Shown: one piece after another, positions 8,935 to 17,624 of the stretch
Layout: every line of letters begins with the position of its first letter
Position numbering within the stretch: the stretch's first letter is position 1
Source: Lachnospiraceae bacterium
GTDB lineage: Bacteria; Bacillota; Clostridia; Lachnospirales; Lachnospiraceae
Direction: 5' to 3'
DNA length: 64,000 nt
Assembly (NCBI GenBank): GCA_910574965.1
Contig: CAJTDB010000007.1
Location: forward strand, 62,001 to 126,000
The notes under the pieces: model-generated
What the model saw: only the letters and a program-made list of their open reading frames with translations
Told to the model about the DNA's origin: nothing
Database searches by the model: none
Made by a program: the position numbers and the translations under genes

Positions 8935-9972
8935 CTAACCCTGCGGATCCTGCCGAAAGCCCACGGTTACTTTCGTCCCTTCTCCCATCTTGGAATGCAC
9001 CTCAATCGTATGTCCCAGCCGGTCCAGAATCTGCCGGCAAAGATACAGCCCGATCCCGGTAGATTTCTTATCCAGACGCCCGTTATATCCGGTAAACCCC
9101 CGCTCAAAGATCCGCGGCAGATCGCTCTTTTGGATACCGATGCCTGTATCCTCGATCACCAGAAAGACTGCCTCCCCATCTGTCCGCCGTCCCTTCTCAT
9201 CCGCCCCGTAAATGCAGATCCACCCTTCATGGGTATATTTCAGGCTGTTGGACAAAAGCTGCCCGATCACAAAGGACAGCCACTTTTCGTCGGTCACCCC
9301 GCGGCACACAAAAGGTTCCATGGAGAAAGAAAGCCTGCTTCCGATGAACAATACCGAGTATTGCTTTACCACCTGCCTTACGATTCTGCAGATGTCGCAG
9401 CTTTTTAGAAGCAGATCGCCGGACATGCTGTCCAGCCTTGCATAGTGCAGCGCCATACCGGCATACTGTTCAATCTTAAAAAGCTCCTCTAACTTCTGTC
9501 CCGACTGGCAGCTATCTTCCTCCTGCAAAAGCAGCCGAAGCGCCGCAATGGGCGTCTTGATCTGGTGAATCCACATAGTATAGTAATCCGCCATATCCTT
9601 TTTCTTTTCATCGTATTCCTCCAGGAACATCCGCCGTTCCTGCTCCATCTTCCATATCAGCTCCTGATAACACTGCTCACTCATCGTATACGCCGGCGGC
9701 AGATGTTCTCCCTGCTCTCCTTCCCTTTGTACTGCATCCAAAAGTTCCCCTAAATGCCGGATATATCGAATACAGCCCGCAATACCGGCAGCAGCCCCGA
9801 ACACCAGTACGAGAAACAGTGCATACGTCATATGTTTCATAGATTCCCCATAGCCATACAGCCCGGCAACGAGATAGAAAAGCACTGCTGCTGTCAGATA
9901 AACAGCCACAACAGCCCTATGCTCCCTTCCGTATGCAAGTATTCCCTTTTTTATCATTTCCCTGTTTGTCAT
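8935..9972 (-). CDS. BceS-type intramembrane-sensing histidine kinase
   Basis: This 345-residue sensor kinase has two transmembrane helices near the N-terminus (about residues 20-40 and 48-68) with only a few residues between them, so it has no real extracellular sensor. That is typical of BceS/GraS kinases, which read the activity of their cognate ABC transporter. The phosphoacceptor box is WIHQIKTPIAALRL (around residue 135), followed by the N box QLLSNSLKYTHEG and the G boxes VIEDTGIGI and STGIGLYL. It starts 3 nt after the regulator stop codon, so the two are one operon transcribed separately from the transporter genes. Confidence 0.92.
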   Translation of the reverse strand: MTNREMIKKGILAYGREHRAVVAVYLTAAVLFYLVAGLYGYGESMKHMTYALFLVLVFGAAAGIAGCIRYIRHLGELLDAVQREGEQGEHLPPAYTMSEQCYQELIWKMEQERRMFLEEYDEKKKDMADYYTMWIHQIKTPIAALRLLLQEEDSCQSGQKLEELFKIEQYAGMALHYARLDSMSGDLLLKSCDICRIVRQVVKQYSVLFIGSRLSFSMEPFVCRGVTDEKWLSFVIGQLLSNSLKYTHEGWICIYGADEKGRRTDGEAVFLVIEDTGIGIQKSDLPRIFERGFTGYNGRLDKKSTGIGLYLCRQILDRLGHTIEVHSKMGEGTKVTVGFRQDPQG

Positions 9973-9975
9973 CGG

Positions 9976-10665
9976 TCACCCATCCTGTCTGCCGCCAAGC
10001 TGATAGCCTACTCCCTTTTTCGTCCGGATAAAATCCTCAAGCCCAAGCTCCCTAAGTGTCCGCCGCAGACGGTTCATATTGACCGTCAGCGTATTGTCAT
10101 CCACAAAACACTCATCATCCCAAAGGCGTTTCATAATGCTCTCCCGTCTCACCGGCTGTCCGGCATGTTCATATAAAAGCTGCAGGATGCGGAATTCATT
10201 CCGGGACAGCTCTAACCGTCTGCCGCTATACGTCAGAGACATATCAGACAGATTCAGCACTGCACCGCCGCATTCCATAACCGAAACTTTGGAATTTTGA
10301 AAAGCATAGGCTCTTCGCAGTACGGCCTGCACCTTGGCCTGAAGCACCTCCAGATCAAAGGGCTTGCTGATAAAATCATCCCCGCCCATATTCATAGCCA
10401 TAACAATGTTCATATTGTCTGATGCAGAAGAAAGGAAAATGATCGGCACCTGGGAAAGCTTCCGGATCTGGTCGCACCAGTAGTAGCCATTGTAAAAAGG
10501 CAGTCCGATATCCACTAATACAAGCTGAGGCGAAAACCGGACAAAATGTTCCAGCACGCCTGCAAAATCCGTCACGCACTCCACTTCATTGCCCCATTTG
10601 GCCAGATGCCGCCGGACAGTCTCTGCTATCGTACTGTCATCCTCAACGATCAAAATTCTGTACAT
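9976..10665 (-). CDS. BceR-type response regulator (OmpR/PhoB family)
   Basis: This 229-residue DNA-binding regulator has an N-terminal receiver domain beginning MYRILIVEDD, with the phosphoacceptor aspartate in LVLVDIGLP and the conserved lysine in ISKPFD. A C-terminal winged helix ends RTKKGVGYQLGG. The start at 10665 is chosen because the receiver begins there and AGGAG lies 10 nt upstream. It is expected to activate the bceAB-like genes when phosphorylated by the adjacent kinase. A fragment of a glyoxalase-fold gene lies immediately upstream, and its old promoter probably drives this operon. Confidence 0.93.
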   Translation of the reverse strand: MYRILIVEDDSTIAETVRRHLAKWGNEVECVTDFAGVLEHFVRFSPQLVLVDIGLPFYNGYYWCDQIRKLSQVPIIFLSSASDNMNIVMAMNMGGDDFISKPFDLEVLQAKVQAVLRRAYAFQNSKVSVMECGGAVLNLSDMSLTYSGRRLELSRNEFRILQLLYEHAGQPVRRESIMKRLWDDECFVDDNTLTVNMNRLRRTLRELGLEDFIRTKKGVGYQLGGRQDG

Positions 10666-10707
10666 TTTAAGTTTGCTCCTTTTATGGGCAGTATCGTCTG
10701 TCAAGCT

Positions 10708-10797
10708 TCATACACTTCCCTCCCCCACAGATACCGGAGTCCCCACCTCGATTAAATTCCCATCCGGATCATAAAACCGAATTACCTTCTCTAAGAC
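10708..10797 (-). pseudogene. C-terminal remnant of a VOC (glyoxalase/bleomycin-resistance fold) protein
   Basis: One minus-strand frame reads EKVIRFYDPDGNLIEVGTP and then ends at a stop codon at 10708. RFYDPDGNLIEVG is the characteristic last strand of VOC-superfamily proteins, including the metal-binding glutamate. An in-frame stop lies just four codons before the matching segment, and the rest of the domain (over 90 residues) is absent. A promoter-like element remains upstream. Only about 30 codons survive, so the subfamily cannot be named. Confidence 0.75.
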
Positions 10798-10864
10798 CCA
10801 TTATAGACTACCGCTTTTCTTTTTGCTACTGTTTTTGTATCCGCACAATAAGATTTCTCGCTCT

Positions 10865-10894
10865 ATTATAAATGCGGGCCGTCAATCCATGCAA
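10865..10894 (-). promoter_or_regulatory. Candidate promoter for the bceRS-like operon (through the VOC remnant)
   Basis: On the minus strand TTGCAT and TATAAT are 18 nt apart. A second TATAAT lies closer, near 10803-10808, with a poor -35. With the VOC gene broken, transcripts from here would enter the response regulator gene. Confidence 0.5.
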
Positions 10895-10925
10895 AGCGAG
10901 CCAGCCATAACCTTATTTTTGACAT

Positions 10926-10958
10926 CAAAAAGCAGCAGAAGCAAACGCAACTGCTGCC
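10926..10958 (-). terminator. Terminator after the antiterminator gene
   Basis: GCAGCAG and CTGCTGC pair around a 12-nt loop and are followed by TTTTTG on the minus strand, 17 nt after the stop codon of the BglG/GlcT-type gene. Confidence 0.75.
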
Positions 10959-10974
10959 CGAATATGTTCTTTCT

Positions 10975-11805
10975 TTATTCCTGTTCCGCCGATACTCTCT
11001 GAATATGCATGGCCAGATACCCGATCTCCACCGGATCCAGAGACTTTTTCAGATGCTTCTCCAAATGACTGCATACGGTAGACGCCATGCGAAATTCCTC
11101 CGGAAATTTGACCGACATATAATCGTTCATGTCCAGCTTTAATTTCTCGCCTTTCATGGCACGAGCCACCATATACCGCACATGGTTCATCAGCCGATTA
11201 TAAGACAGAGACATCACATCGATTGATGCCCCTGTCTCCTGTTCCACTAACTGGATGCATTCCCGCACGGTCCGGGCAATCTGCATGGACAGCGCCACAT
11301 TCTCATCCTCGATGGCTGAATGAATATGCAGCGCAATATAGCCTACCTCATGTTCATCAATCCTCACCTGAAGACGTTCCTCCAGAATCGGAATGATGCA
11401 CTCTGCGGTCTTATACTCCATGTGGAACAGCGCCCGGATGTCCCCCGTCAGGGGATTGCTGATCTGCTCCTTGTTCTGTATCCGCTTCACTGCAAAGGCG
11501 ATATGGTCTGCCATGGGAAAAAGTATGCTCCAGTCGATCTTTCCAAAGATCCGTTCTCCTTCTTTCAATACCTGCTCCGCAATCTCTAAAAAGACCGGAT
11601 CCATCCCTTTCACAAGTTCCAGGGCAGATCCCCGGTCCGATTTCTCATGAAGAGAATAGACCGTACACCCTTCCGGCGCCTCCATCCGTTCGCTGACCTT
11701 TTTTCCAAACCCGATTCCTTTTCCAATTAAAAGGTATTCCTGGTTGTCATCCATTCCGATGACGATCACCGTATTATGGTTCAACGCCTTCTTCACTCTG
11801 AACAT
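10975..11805 (-). CDS. BglG/GlcT-type PTS transcription antiterminator
   Basis: This 276-residue RNA-binding antiterminator starts with a CAT domain (MFRVKKALNHNTVIVIGMDD, IGKGIGFGKK, residues 1-55). Two PTS regulation domains follow: PRD1 at about 65-170, with ADHIAFAVKRI and YIALHIHSAI, and PRD2 at about 175-276, with YNRLMNHVRYMVAR and IGYLAMHIQRV. The PRD histidines are present, so activity is expected to be set by phosphorylation through the PTS. The start at 11805 follows a GGGGGAG site; the 9 residues before it are outside the family. It lies 26 nt downstream of ptsG and most likely acts on the RAT site in the ptsG leader. Confidence 0.93.
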   Translation of the reverse strand: MFRVKKALNHNTVIVIGMDDNQEYLLIGKGIGFGKKVSERMEAPEGCTVYSLHEKSDRGSALELVKGMDPVFLEIAEQVLKEGERIFGKIDWSILFPMADHIAFAVKRIQNKEQISNPLTGDIRALFHMEYKTAECIIPILEERLQVRIDEHEVGYIALHIHSAIEDENVALSMQIARTVRECIQLVEQETGASIDVMSLSYNRLMNHVRYMVARAMKGEKLKLDMNDYMSVKFPEEFRMASTVCSHLEKHLKKSLDPVEIGYLAMHIQRVSAEQE

Positions 11806-11831
11806 ACTTTCTCCCCCCGCAGACATCTCCA

Positions 11832-13979
11832 TTAATTCTCAAAGGTATCTACTGCGTACAATGCGTCTCCCGCTTTGACCGGCCCTGTCTTCAAAAGGCG
11901 GATCTTCTGATTTTCTGCCAGCTCTGTACAAAGAACCGGTGATGCAAGAGACGGCGCATGGCTCTTTAAGAAATCCAGATCCAATTTCATAAGCAGGTGA
12001 CCCTTTTTCACCTTGTCTCCGTTCTGAACAAATACTTCAAATCCCTGTCCATTCAGGTTTACCGTATCGATTCCCATGTGAAGCAGCATCACAAGCCCGG
12101 ATGCAGTTTCAAAGCCGATGGCGTGCTTTGTGTCAAATACAAAGCTCACCTCTCCGTCTTCCGGCGCGCGCACTTCGCCGTCCTGCGGGATGACCATTGC
12201 ACCGTCTCCCATCATCCGGCCTGCAAATGCCTCGTCCGGCGTCTCGGACAGATCTGCGGCCGTTCCGTTGACCGGGCTGTAGATCGTATCCGTCTTAATT
12301 ACTTTTCCTGCCGGCTTTTCTTCCGTTTTCTTTGAAGTTTCTGCTTCTGTGCTGTTCCCCGGCACATATTCCTCATCCGGAGCAGTCTCCAAATAATCCT
12401 CCAGATTGGATTTTACTACCGTAACCCGCGGTCCGTAGATAACCTGTACACCATTTCCTTTGTGCACCACACCGGAAGCTCCGGTGGATTTTAACAGCGC
12501 ATCGTCTACCAGTTCCGACTTATAGACCGTACAGCGAAGTCTGGTAGCACAGCAGTCCACATCCGAAATATTTTTCTTTCCGCCAAGTCCCCGGCAGATG
12601 GCTGCGGACAGCGCATCCTCCTCTGACGGAGCACCTTCTGCACCGGCTGCTCCTTTTTTCCGTGCGTCCACGTCGCTTCTGCGGTACAGCTTTACTTCCT
12701 CGCTGTCATCCCGGCCCGGAGTCTTCAGATCCATTTTCGTAATCAAAAACGAGAACAGGAAATAATACACCGCAAAATAGAACACACCTACGACAACAAT
12801 CCATACCCAACTGGTCTTCTGGTTGCCCTGCAGGATACCAAACAGGAACATATCAATCAGACCTCCGGAGAACGTCATACCCACCCCCACATTAAAGACA
12901 TGCATAAGCATATATGCAAGGCCTGCAAACACGCAGTGGATGACATACAGAAGAGGCGCCACAAACAGGAATGTAAACTCCAGCGGCTCCGTGATGCCTG
13001 TCAGCATGGAAGTCAGTGCCGCAGAGAGCAGAAGACCTGCCACGGCCTCTTTCTTCTCCGGCTTTGATACTTTGTACATAGCAAGCGCCGCTCCCGGAAG
13101 TCCGAAGATCATCAGCGGGAATTTGCCGGTCATAAATCTGGTAGCAGACACTGCAAAATGGTCCACCGTCGGATCTGCCAACTGCGCGAAGAAAATATTT
13201 TGTGCTCCCTCTACGACACGTCCGCTCACTTCCATAGTACCGCCCAGCGCCGTCTGCCAGAACGGAAGGTAGAATACATGGTGAAGTCCAAAGGGAATCA
13301 GAGCACGTTCCATCAGACCGTACACCCAGGTTCCCGCATAGCCGGACTCCAGCACCACACCGCCGACTGCATAGATTCCCTGCTGAATGACCGGCCAGAT
13401 ATAGAACATCAGAATGCCGACCACCGTATAGGCAAGTCCGCTGACGATGGGCACAAACCTGGTCCCTCCGAAGAACGAGAGCACCTGCGGCAGTTCGATC
13501 TTGTAAAATTTATTGTGCAGCGCCGCCACTCCAAGTCCGACGATAATGCCTCCAAATACGCCCATCTGCAGGGAAGTAATGCCGACTACAGAAGCCGTCG
13601 CACCTTCCAGCATAGCTTCTGTACCGCCGTTATTTACGATCATAGCCCCGATGGATGCATGCATAATAAAAAATGCGATAGCCGCGGAAAGTGCCGCCAC
13701 TTCCTTTTCCTTTTTCGCCATACCAATGGCTACGCCCATGGCAAAGATAATCGGCAGATTGGCAAATACGATATCTCCTGCCGCACTCATGACCTGCAGG
13801 ATGGCATTTAACACCGTCCCAGGCCCCATAATGCCCGTCAATCCATAGGTATTCAGCATGGTTTCATTGGTAAAAGAACCACCTACTCCAAGTAACAGTC
13901 CTGCCACCGGCAGGATCGCGATCGGAAGCATAAAAGATCTTCCTACCCGCTGCAGCACACCAAAAATCTTGTCTTTCAT
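11832..13979 (-). CDS. ptsG: PTS glucose-type transporter, EIICBA fusion
   Basis: This 715-residue membrane permease phosphorylates its sugar during uptake. The IIC domain occupies about residues 1-410 and opens MKDKIFGVLQRVGRSFMLPI, with a conserved GITEPLEFTFLF segment. The IIB domain (about 435-520) carries the phospho-cysteine in DVDCCATRLRC. The IIA domain (about 570-715) carries the active histidine in MLLHMGIDTV. The domain order C-B-A and N-terminal sequence match glucose permeases; N-acetylglucosamine is the main alternative substrate. AGGAGG precedes the chosen start at 13979; upstream residues in the longer frame have no counterpart. The leader contains an antitermination switch, so expression should depend on the downstream antiterminator. 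Confidence 0.94.
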   Translation of the reverse strand: MKDKIFGVLQRVGRSFMLPIAILPVAGLLLGVGGSFTNETMLNTYGLTGIMGPGTVLNAILQVMSAAGDIVFANLPIIFAMGVAIGMAKKEKEVAALSAAIAFFIMHASIGAMIVNNGGTEAMLEGATASVVGITSLQMGVFGGIIVGLGVAALHNKFYKIELPQVLSFFGGTRFVPIVSGLAYTVVGILMFYIWPVIQQGIYAVGGVVLESGYAGTWVYGLMERALIPFGLHHVFYLPFWQTALGGTMEVSGRVVEGAQNIFFAQLADPTVDHFAVSATRFMTGKFPLMIFGLPGAALAMYKVSKPEKKEAVAGLLLSAALTSMLTGITEPLEFTFLFVAPLLYVIHCVFAGLAYMLMHVFNVGVGMTFSGGLIDMFLFGILQGNQKTSWVWIVVVGVFYFAVYYFLFSFLITKMDLKTPGRDDSEEVKLYRRSDVDARKKGAAGAEGAPSEEDALSAAICRGLGGKKNISDVDCCATRLRCTVYKSELVDDALLKSTGASGVVHKGNGVQVIYGPRVTVVKSNLEDYLETAPDEEYVPGNSTEAETSKKTEEKPAGKVIKTDTIYSPVNGTAADLSETPDEAFAGRMMGDGAMVIPQDGEVRAPEDGEVSFVFDTKHAIGFETASGLVMLLHMGIDTVNLNGQGFEVFVQNGDKVKKGHLLMKLDLDFLKSHAPSLASPVLCTELAENQKIRLLKTGPVKAGDALYAVDTFEN

Positions 13980-14119
13980 GTCTGTCCCTCCTGGTTTCAT
14001 TTTTGCTGTCTTTTGTAAGAAATGTTTGATGCATATCACTGTCTGTTACTATGTACATATCCGGCAGTTTTTACCCTTCCCGCGAATATTTTCCGGGCAT
14101 CTTTGTCTGCCCGCCATAT

Positions 14120-14173
14120 AAAAAGGCATTAACATGCATAAACATCCCTTAGTCTTATGCATAGTTAATGCCT
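14120..14173 (-). terminator. Leader terminator of ptsG overlapping the RAT site
   Basis: On the minus strand AGGCATTAACTATGCATAA pairs with TTATGCATGTTAATGCCT over almost its whole length and is followed by TTTTTAT. Its 5' arm shares bases with the RAT hairpin at 14165-14190, so the two structures exclude each other, the classic arrangement for BglG/GlcT-controlled genes. Confidence 0.85.
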
Positions 14174-14190
14174 GCTTTACCAGTTACATA
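14165..14190 (-). promoter_or_regulatory. Ribonucleic antiterminator (RAT) site of ptsG
   Basis: The minus-strand leader contains TGTAACTG followed by AAAGCAGGCA, which matches the known LicT/SacT/BglG RAT pattern TGTNACTG...GCAGGCA. When bound by the antiterminator encoded downstream of ptsG it would block the terminator hairpin at 14120-14173. A TTGACA lies upstream at 14229-14234 (minus strand), but the -10 that goes with it is not clear. Confidence 0.82.
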
Positions 14191-14335
14191 CTATATCATA
14201 TATAAAAATTACCATTATTGAGAACATTTGTCAAGTGTGAGTTTCCGCCTGTATCCTGTCTCTTCGCGCGAGGATTCCTCTTTTTTACAGCGATATCTTC
14301 GCTGTGCTTTTGACTTATGCCGGACTGCCCCTGTC

Positions 14336-15544
14336 CTAACCGGAAAGCCGGAATCTCAGAGCAAATTTGGCCGGACGATACCCCTGCCCGGCTGCTTCCC
14401 GAACCAGAAGAAGCCCTTTTTCCCTGTCTTTTTCCACTCCCTCTCCGGCAGCATAAATGGTGCCGCATATGTATTTTGCCTCTGCATTGTCGGGGCTGTC
14501 CGGTACCTGAACGACCTTTTCACACCACCATAAAGCTTTGGCATAATCCTTGTCCGTTCCCACTCCTTTGTAATACATTTTACCGCAGAGCAGCCAGGCT
14601 TCGGTACAGCCTCCCCGGCCGGCCTTCTCAAACCACTGCAGCGCCTTCTGGCAGTCTTTTTTCGTACCCTCTCCCCGATAGTACATCCAGCCGCACTGAA
14701 GCTGTGCTCCTGTCTCTCCTTTGCTGCCTGCTTCTTCGCAGATAGTCAGAGCTCTTTTTCTGTCCTTTTTGACTCCTTCTCCGTGGTAATACATGATTCC
14801 AAGCTGATACAAAGCTCCTGCATGCCCGTTTTCGACCGCTTCTTCGTAACTGCTCAGCGCTTTTTTGAGATTCTTACGGGTCCCTTCTCCATGCTGATAC
14901 ATCCAGCCAAGCTGGTACTGTGCCTGCGGATGATTCCCGCCTGCGGCTTTTTTCAGACAGTCAAATGCCTTTTCATGGTCTTTCCCGATTCCCTCTCCTT
15001 TATAATACATCATTCCGCGGGCAAAGTTTGTACTTGCATTTCCCCAGGGAGCAGCTTTCTCGTACCAGTACAGCGCTCTGACATAGTTCACATTTGTACC
15101 TCTGCCCTGACAGTTCATGTCTCCGCACAGATGCTGGATCTCCGGGTTTCCCTCCTCTGCTGCCTGCTCCAGCCAGTACAGCGCTTTTGCTTGATCTTCG
15201 TCTTCCTTTGACTGGGCAAACATCCGGCCGCACCGGAGCTTTGCCTTCTTATGCCCCTGTCGGGCTGCTTTCTCAAACCAGTGCAGTGCTTCTTTTTCAT
15301 TGCCGGCGTCAAAATAAGCTTCCCCGCAGTAATACTGCGTCATCACCAACTGTTCCTTTTCAATATCTCTGTACATCAGAAGCATCTCATACCAGTATGC
15401 TTCCATCTGATAATCCTTTTCTTCTCTGCAGTGTTTCGCCAGAGCATAGACCTCATCCACCGACATCTGCGGCTGCGCCCGGTTCTGCAAATCTTCGCTC
15501 TGTAAATCCTCTGTCTGCTCTCCTCTTTCAAAACCGCTTTCCAT
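14336..15544 (-). CDS. Sel1-like (SLR) tetratricopeptide repeat protein
   Basis: This 402-residue protein is built mainly of Sel1-like repeats, visible as units of the form ALxWxEKAAxxGxxxAxxxxGxMYYxGEGxxKD from about residue 75 to 395, roughly nine copies. Such alpha-helical solenoids act as protein-interaction scaffolds. The N-terminal 30 residues are acidic and probably disordered. There is no signal peptide or membrane segment, so it is likely cytoplasmic. Its ATG overlaps the stop codon of the hemerythrin-CheX-receiver gene (TAATG), so the two are translationally coupled and it may be an interaction partner of that signalling protein. No specific function is known. Confidence 0.88.
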   Translation of the reverse strand: MESGFERGEQTEDLQSEDLQNRAQPQMSVDEVYALAKHCREEKDYQMEAYWYEMLLMYRDIEKEQLVMTQYYCGEAYFDAGNEKEALHWFEKAARQGHKKAKLRCGRMFAQSKEDEDQAKALYWLEQAAEEGNPEIQHLCGDMNCQGRGTNVNYVRALYWYEKAAPWGNASTNFARGMMYYKGEGIGKDHEKAFDCLKKAAGGNHPQAQYQLGWMYQHGEGTRKNLKKALSSYEEAVENGHAGALYQLGIMYYHGEGVKKDRKRALTICEEAGSKGETGAQLQCGWMYYRGEGTKKDCQKALQWFEKAGRGGCTEAWLLCGKMYYKGVGTDKDYAKALWWCEKVVQVPDSPDNAEAKYICGTIYAAGEGVEKDREKGLLLVREAAGQGYRPAKFALRFRLSG

Positions 15545-16908
15545 TACGATCTCCCTGTCTGTTCCGCCTTTTTCTTCTTGAAGAAAGTATCCACCCGCTG
15601 GCGAATCTCGGCCGGCTTCAGATATTTCATCATATATCCTTCCGGTTTTAAACTCAGTACCTTTTTCACACTTTCCGGATCATCCCGGCTGGTAAGAAAG
15701 ATCACCGCAACATCTGCAAATTCCTTTTCTGAGCGGAGCATCTCCAGCACATGCCTTCCGTCACAGACCGGCATATCATAGTCCAGCAGCACCAGATCCG
15801 GTTTATCCAAAGTAATCGCGCGAATAGCCGCCACTCCTGACTGAACTGCAGAGACTTCATAATCTCCTACCAGCAGTCTGCGGATTCCTTCTCTTATGGT
15901 GATTGAATCGTCAACCAGAAGGATCTTCGGCTTCCCGCTTTCCTTCCTCATATGGAAATAATTCCTAGTCTCTGCCATCTCATTCTGTACGGCTAACGGT
16001 GTACCAATCCCCGTCTCAAGCAGGTGCGGTGCAATGATGCAGTAAGAGAAATATCCCTGATCCGTACCAAAAAGCAGACTGACCTGCGGCTTCTCTTTTT
16101 CAAAGATCTGCTGGAACTGCTCATAGGTCAGAAGATTCTCCTCCTGTACCTCATACGCTTCTACAGACGGAAAATGCGACATTACATGCCATATGAACTG
16201 GCCGGCACTATATCTGGTCGCGTTAATCAGCATAACATCCAGCTTCTTTGAGCGGACCCCCATGAGCTTTCCGATCGTATTGACAAGGATCTTTTCCTCA
16301 AAGACCATGATGATCTCCCACTTCTTTCGGTCCTGCTCCCTTCCGTAAACCATGCGGTAATAGATTCCGTTCCCGAATTTTTCGCCGTCATAAGTCTCAC
16401 TAATCACACGGGCTTTCAGGTCAAACATCTGGTGCACACAATCCATGATTACATTTTTCATGGATTCTAATTCCTGCGCCGGCAGAAGCTCCTCCCATCT
16501 GCTTACGTCCTTTCCTGCAATGGCACGGTCCTCTGTCATTGTATGTCCGATCAGCCATCCGGCACAGACTGCCAGAAAATGATCTACTGCTTCCGGTGAG
16601 TAATTAGACCGCTTCAGCTCCCCTTCCAGTACCGGAAGCGTTCTGTCACGAAAATCTTTATGAATCCGTTTATGTATTTTCAGATTTTTATATCCGATCA
16701 GCTCCATATAGTTCTCTTCATCGGTGAAGTGCCGGATGGCATGTTCATAAAAGTACCGAATCCCTTCCTCACACGCTTTTCCGCTTTTTTGCTCTTCATG
16801 TCTGAGAACGAAAAGTCTGTTAATGATCGAAAACAATCTTTGATGCTCCTTATCAATGGCATCAATTCCAATATTGAATTCGTCCTTCCAAACTAGCTGC
16901 TTATCCAT
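15544..16908 (-). CDS. Hemerythrin - CheX-like - receiver domain fusion protein
   Basis: This 454-residue signalling protein has three parts. Residues 1-135 form a bacteriohemerythrin domain with the iron ligands in IDKEHQRLF, EHAIRHFTDEE, HKRIHKDF and GHTMTEDRA. Residues about 145-300 look like a CheX-type phosphatase domain (LESMKNVIMDCVHQMF ... INATRYSAGQFIWHVMSHF). Residues about 325-450 are a receiver domain with LLVDDS, the phospho-aspartate in LVLLDYDMP and the lysine in MMKYLKP. The family knowledge suggests an oxygen- or redox-responsive diiron sensor linked to a phospho-aspartate switch; that coupling is inference. AAAGGAGG precedes the ATG. The Sel1 protein gene follows directly. 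Confidence 0.85.
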   Translation of the reverse strand: MDKQLVWKDEFNIGIDAIDKEHQRLFSIINRLFVLRHEEQKSGKACEEGIRYFYEHAIRHFTDEENYMELIGYKNLKIHKRIHKDFRDRTLPVLEGELKRSNYSPEAVDHFLAVCAGWLIGHTMTEDRAIAGKDVSRWEELLPAQELESMKNVIMDCVHQMFDLKARVISETYDGEKFGNGIYYRMVYGREQDRKKWEIIMVFEEKILVNTIGKLMGVRSKKLDVMLINATRYSAGQFIWHVMSHFPSVEAYEVQEENLLTYEQFQQIFEKEKPQVSLLFGTDQGYFSYCIIAPHLLETGIGTPLAVQNEMAETRNYFHMRKESGKPKILLVDDSITIREGIRRLLVGDYEVSAVQSGVAAIRAITLDKPDLVLLDYDMPVCDGRHVLEMLRSEKEFADVAVIFLTSRDDPESVKKVLSLKPEGYMMKYLKPAEIRQRVDTFFKKKKAEQTGRS

Positions 16909-17162
16909 ATATGCTCCTCCTTTGGTCTGTCAGGTTTATAAAAAAATCTTATGGAAAATATGCACTCATTATTAGATACTATATCATATAATCTGGAATT
17001 TTTAAACAGGAAATTATATATTTTCCATTTACACCTGACCGGAAAATCTACTAAACACTCCTCTTTATTCTGTCACTTTGAACAGACAAACCGCTGTCAG
17101 AAAATTCGATGCCGCAAAACGGTCACTGCGAAAAATCAGAACATATATTCTATTCCCTGGCA
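16909..17162. other. AT-rich gap upstream of the hemerythrin fusion gene
   Basis: This stretch upstream of the hemerythrin fusion gene carries several TATAAT- and TATGAT-like strings on the minus strand, none with a convincing -35. It must contain that gene's promoter. No ORF or RNA gene was recognised. Confidence 0.4.
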
Positions 17163-17206
17163 TAAAAAGAAGAAGCAGAGAACCATAGTCCTCTCCTCCT
17201 CTTTTC
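17163..17206 (-). terminator. Terminator of rnpB
   Basis: On the minus strand GAGGAGGAGAGGAC pairs with GTTCTCTGCTTCTTC around a TATG loop and ends in TTTTT. It follows the RNase P RNA 3' end by about 15 nt. Confidence 0.7.
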
Positions 17207-17220
17207 TTGTCTGAGACAGC

Positions 17221-17568
17221 GAGCAGGACGATAAGCCGGGTTATGTCGTTGGACGATCATCTATCTAGGCGTACTGTTGCCGGTACGCTCAAGCGACCTA
17301 CCTGAAGCTGACGGGCCGCCATATGCTTCTGCTTGGTCTTGCTTCGGATGGGGTTTACATGTGCCCCGCCTGTTGCCAGCCGGGCGGTAGTCTCTTACAC
17401 TGCCTTTCCACCCTTACCAAAAAGCACTGCTCCCTGGCGGTTTATTTCTGTTGCACTGGCCTTGGAGTCGCCTCCACCGGACGTTATCCGGCATCCTGCC
17501 CTGTGAAGCCCGGACTTTCCTCACCCGGCCCGTAAAAGCCGGCTGCGATCGTCTGTCCTACTTGCTGA
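17221..17568 (-). ncRNA. rnpB: RNase P RNA
   Basis: The catalytic RNA that trims tRNA 5' ends lies on the minus strand. Near its 5' end is the universal GAGGAAAGTCCGGGCTTCAC block followed by AGGGCAGGATGCCGG; near its 3' end is ATAACCCGGCTTATCG. The first bases AGTAGGAC pair with the terminal GTCCTGCT to close helix P1, which sets both ends to within a few nucleotides. The length is about 348 nt. A promoter with TGGACA and TAAAAT 17 nt apart precedes it, and a terminator follows. The P-domain and specificity-domain details were not folded by hand. Confidence 0.95.
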
Positions 17569-17575
17569 TGTTAGT

Positions 17576-17604
17576 ATTTTACTCCGTTTTATTCTGTTTG
17601 TCCA
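17576..17604 (-). promoter_or_regulatory. Promoter of rnpB
   Basis: On the minus strand TGGACA and TAAAAT are separated by 17 nt, placing the start at about 17568, exactly where helix P1 of the RNA begins. Confidence 0.75.
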
Positions 17605-17624
17605 TGCAGTTTCTGTATTTTCTC

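Noticed and set aside
14287-14305. Inverted repeat ACAGCGA...TCGCTGT as terminator of the Sel1 gene
   Set aside because: On the minus strand it is followed by an A-run and not a T-run; the loop is tight. It may be incidental.
14196-14468. A 90-codon minus-strand frame overlapping the Sel1 gene end and the ptsG leader
   Set aside because: It is out of frame with the Sel1 gene, has no ribosome-binding site and runs through the ptsG promoter region.
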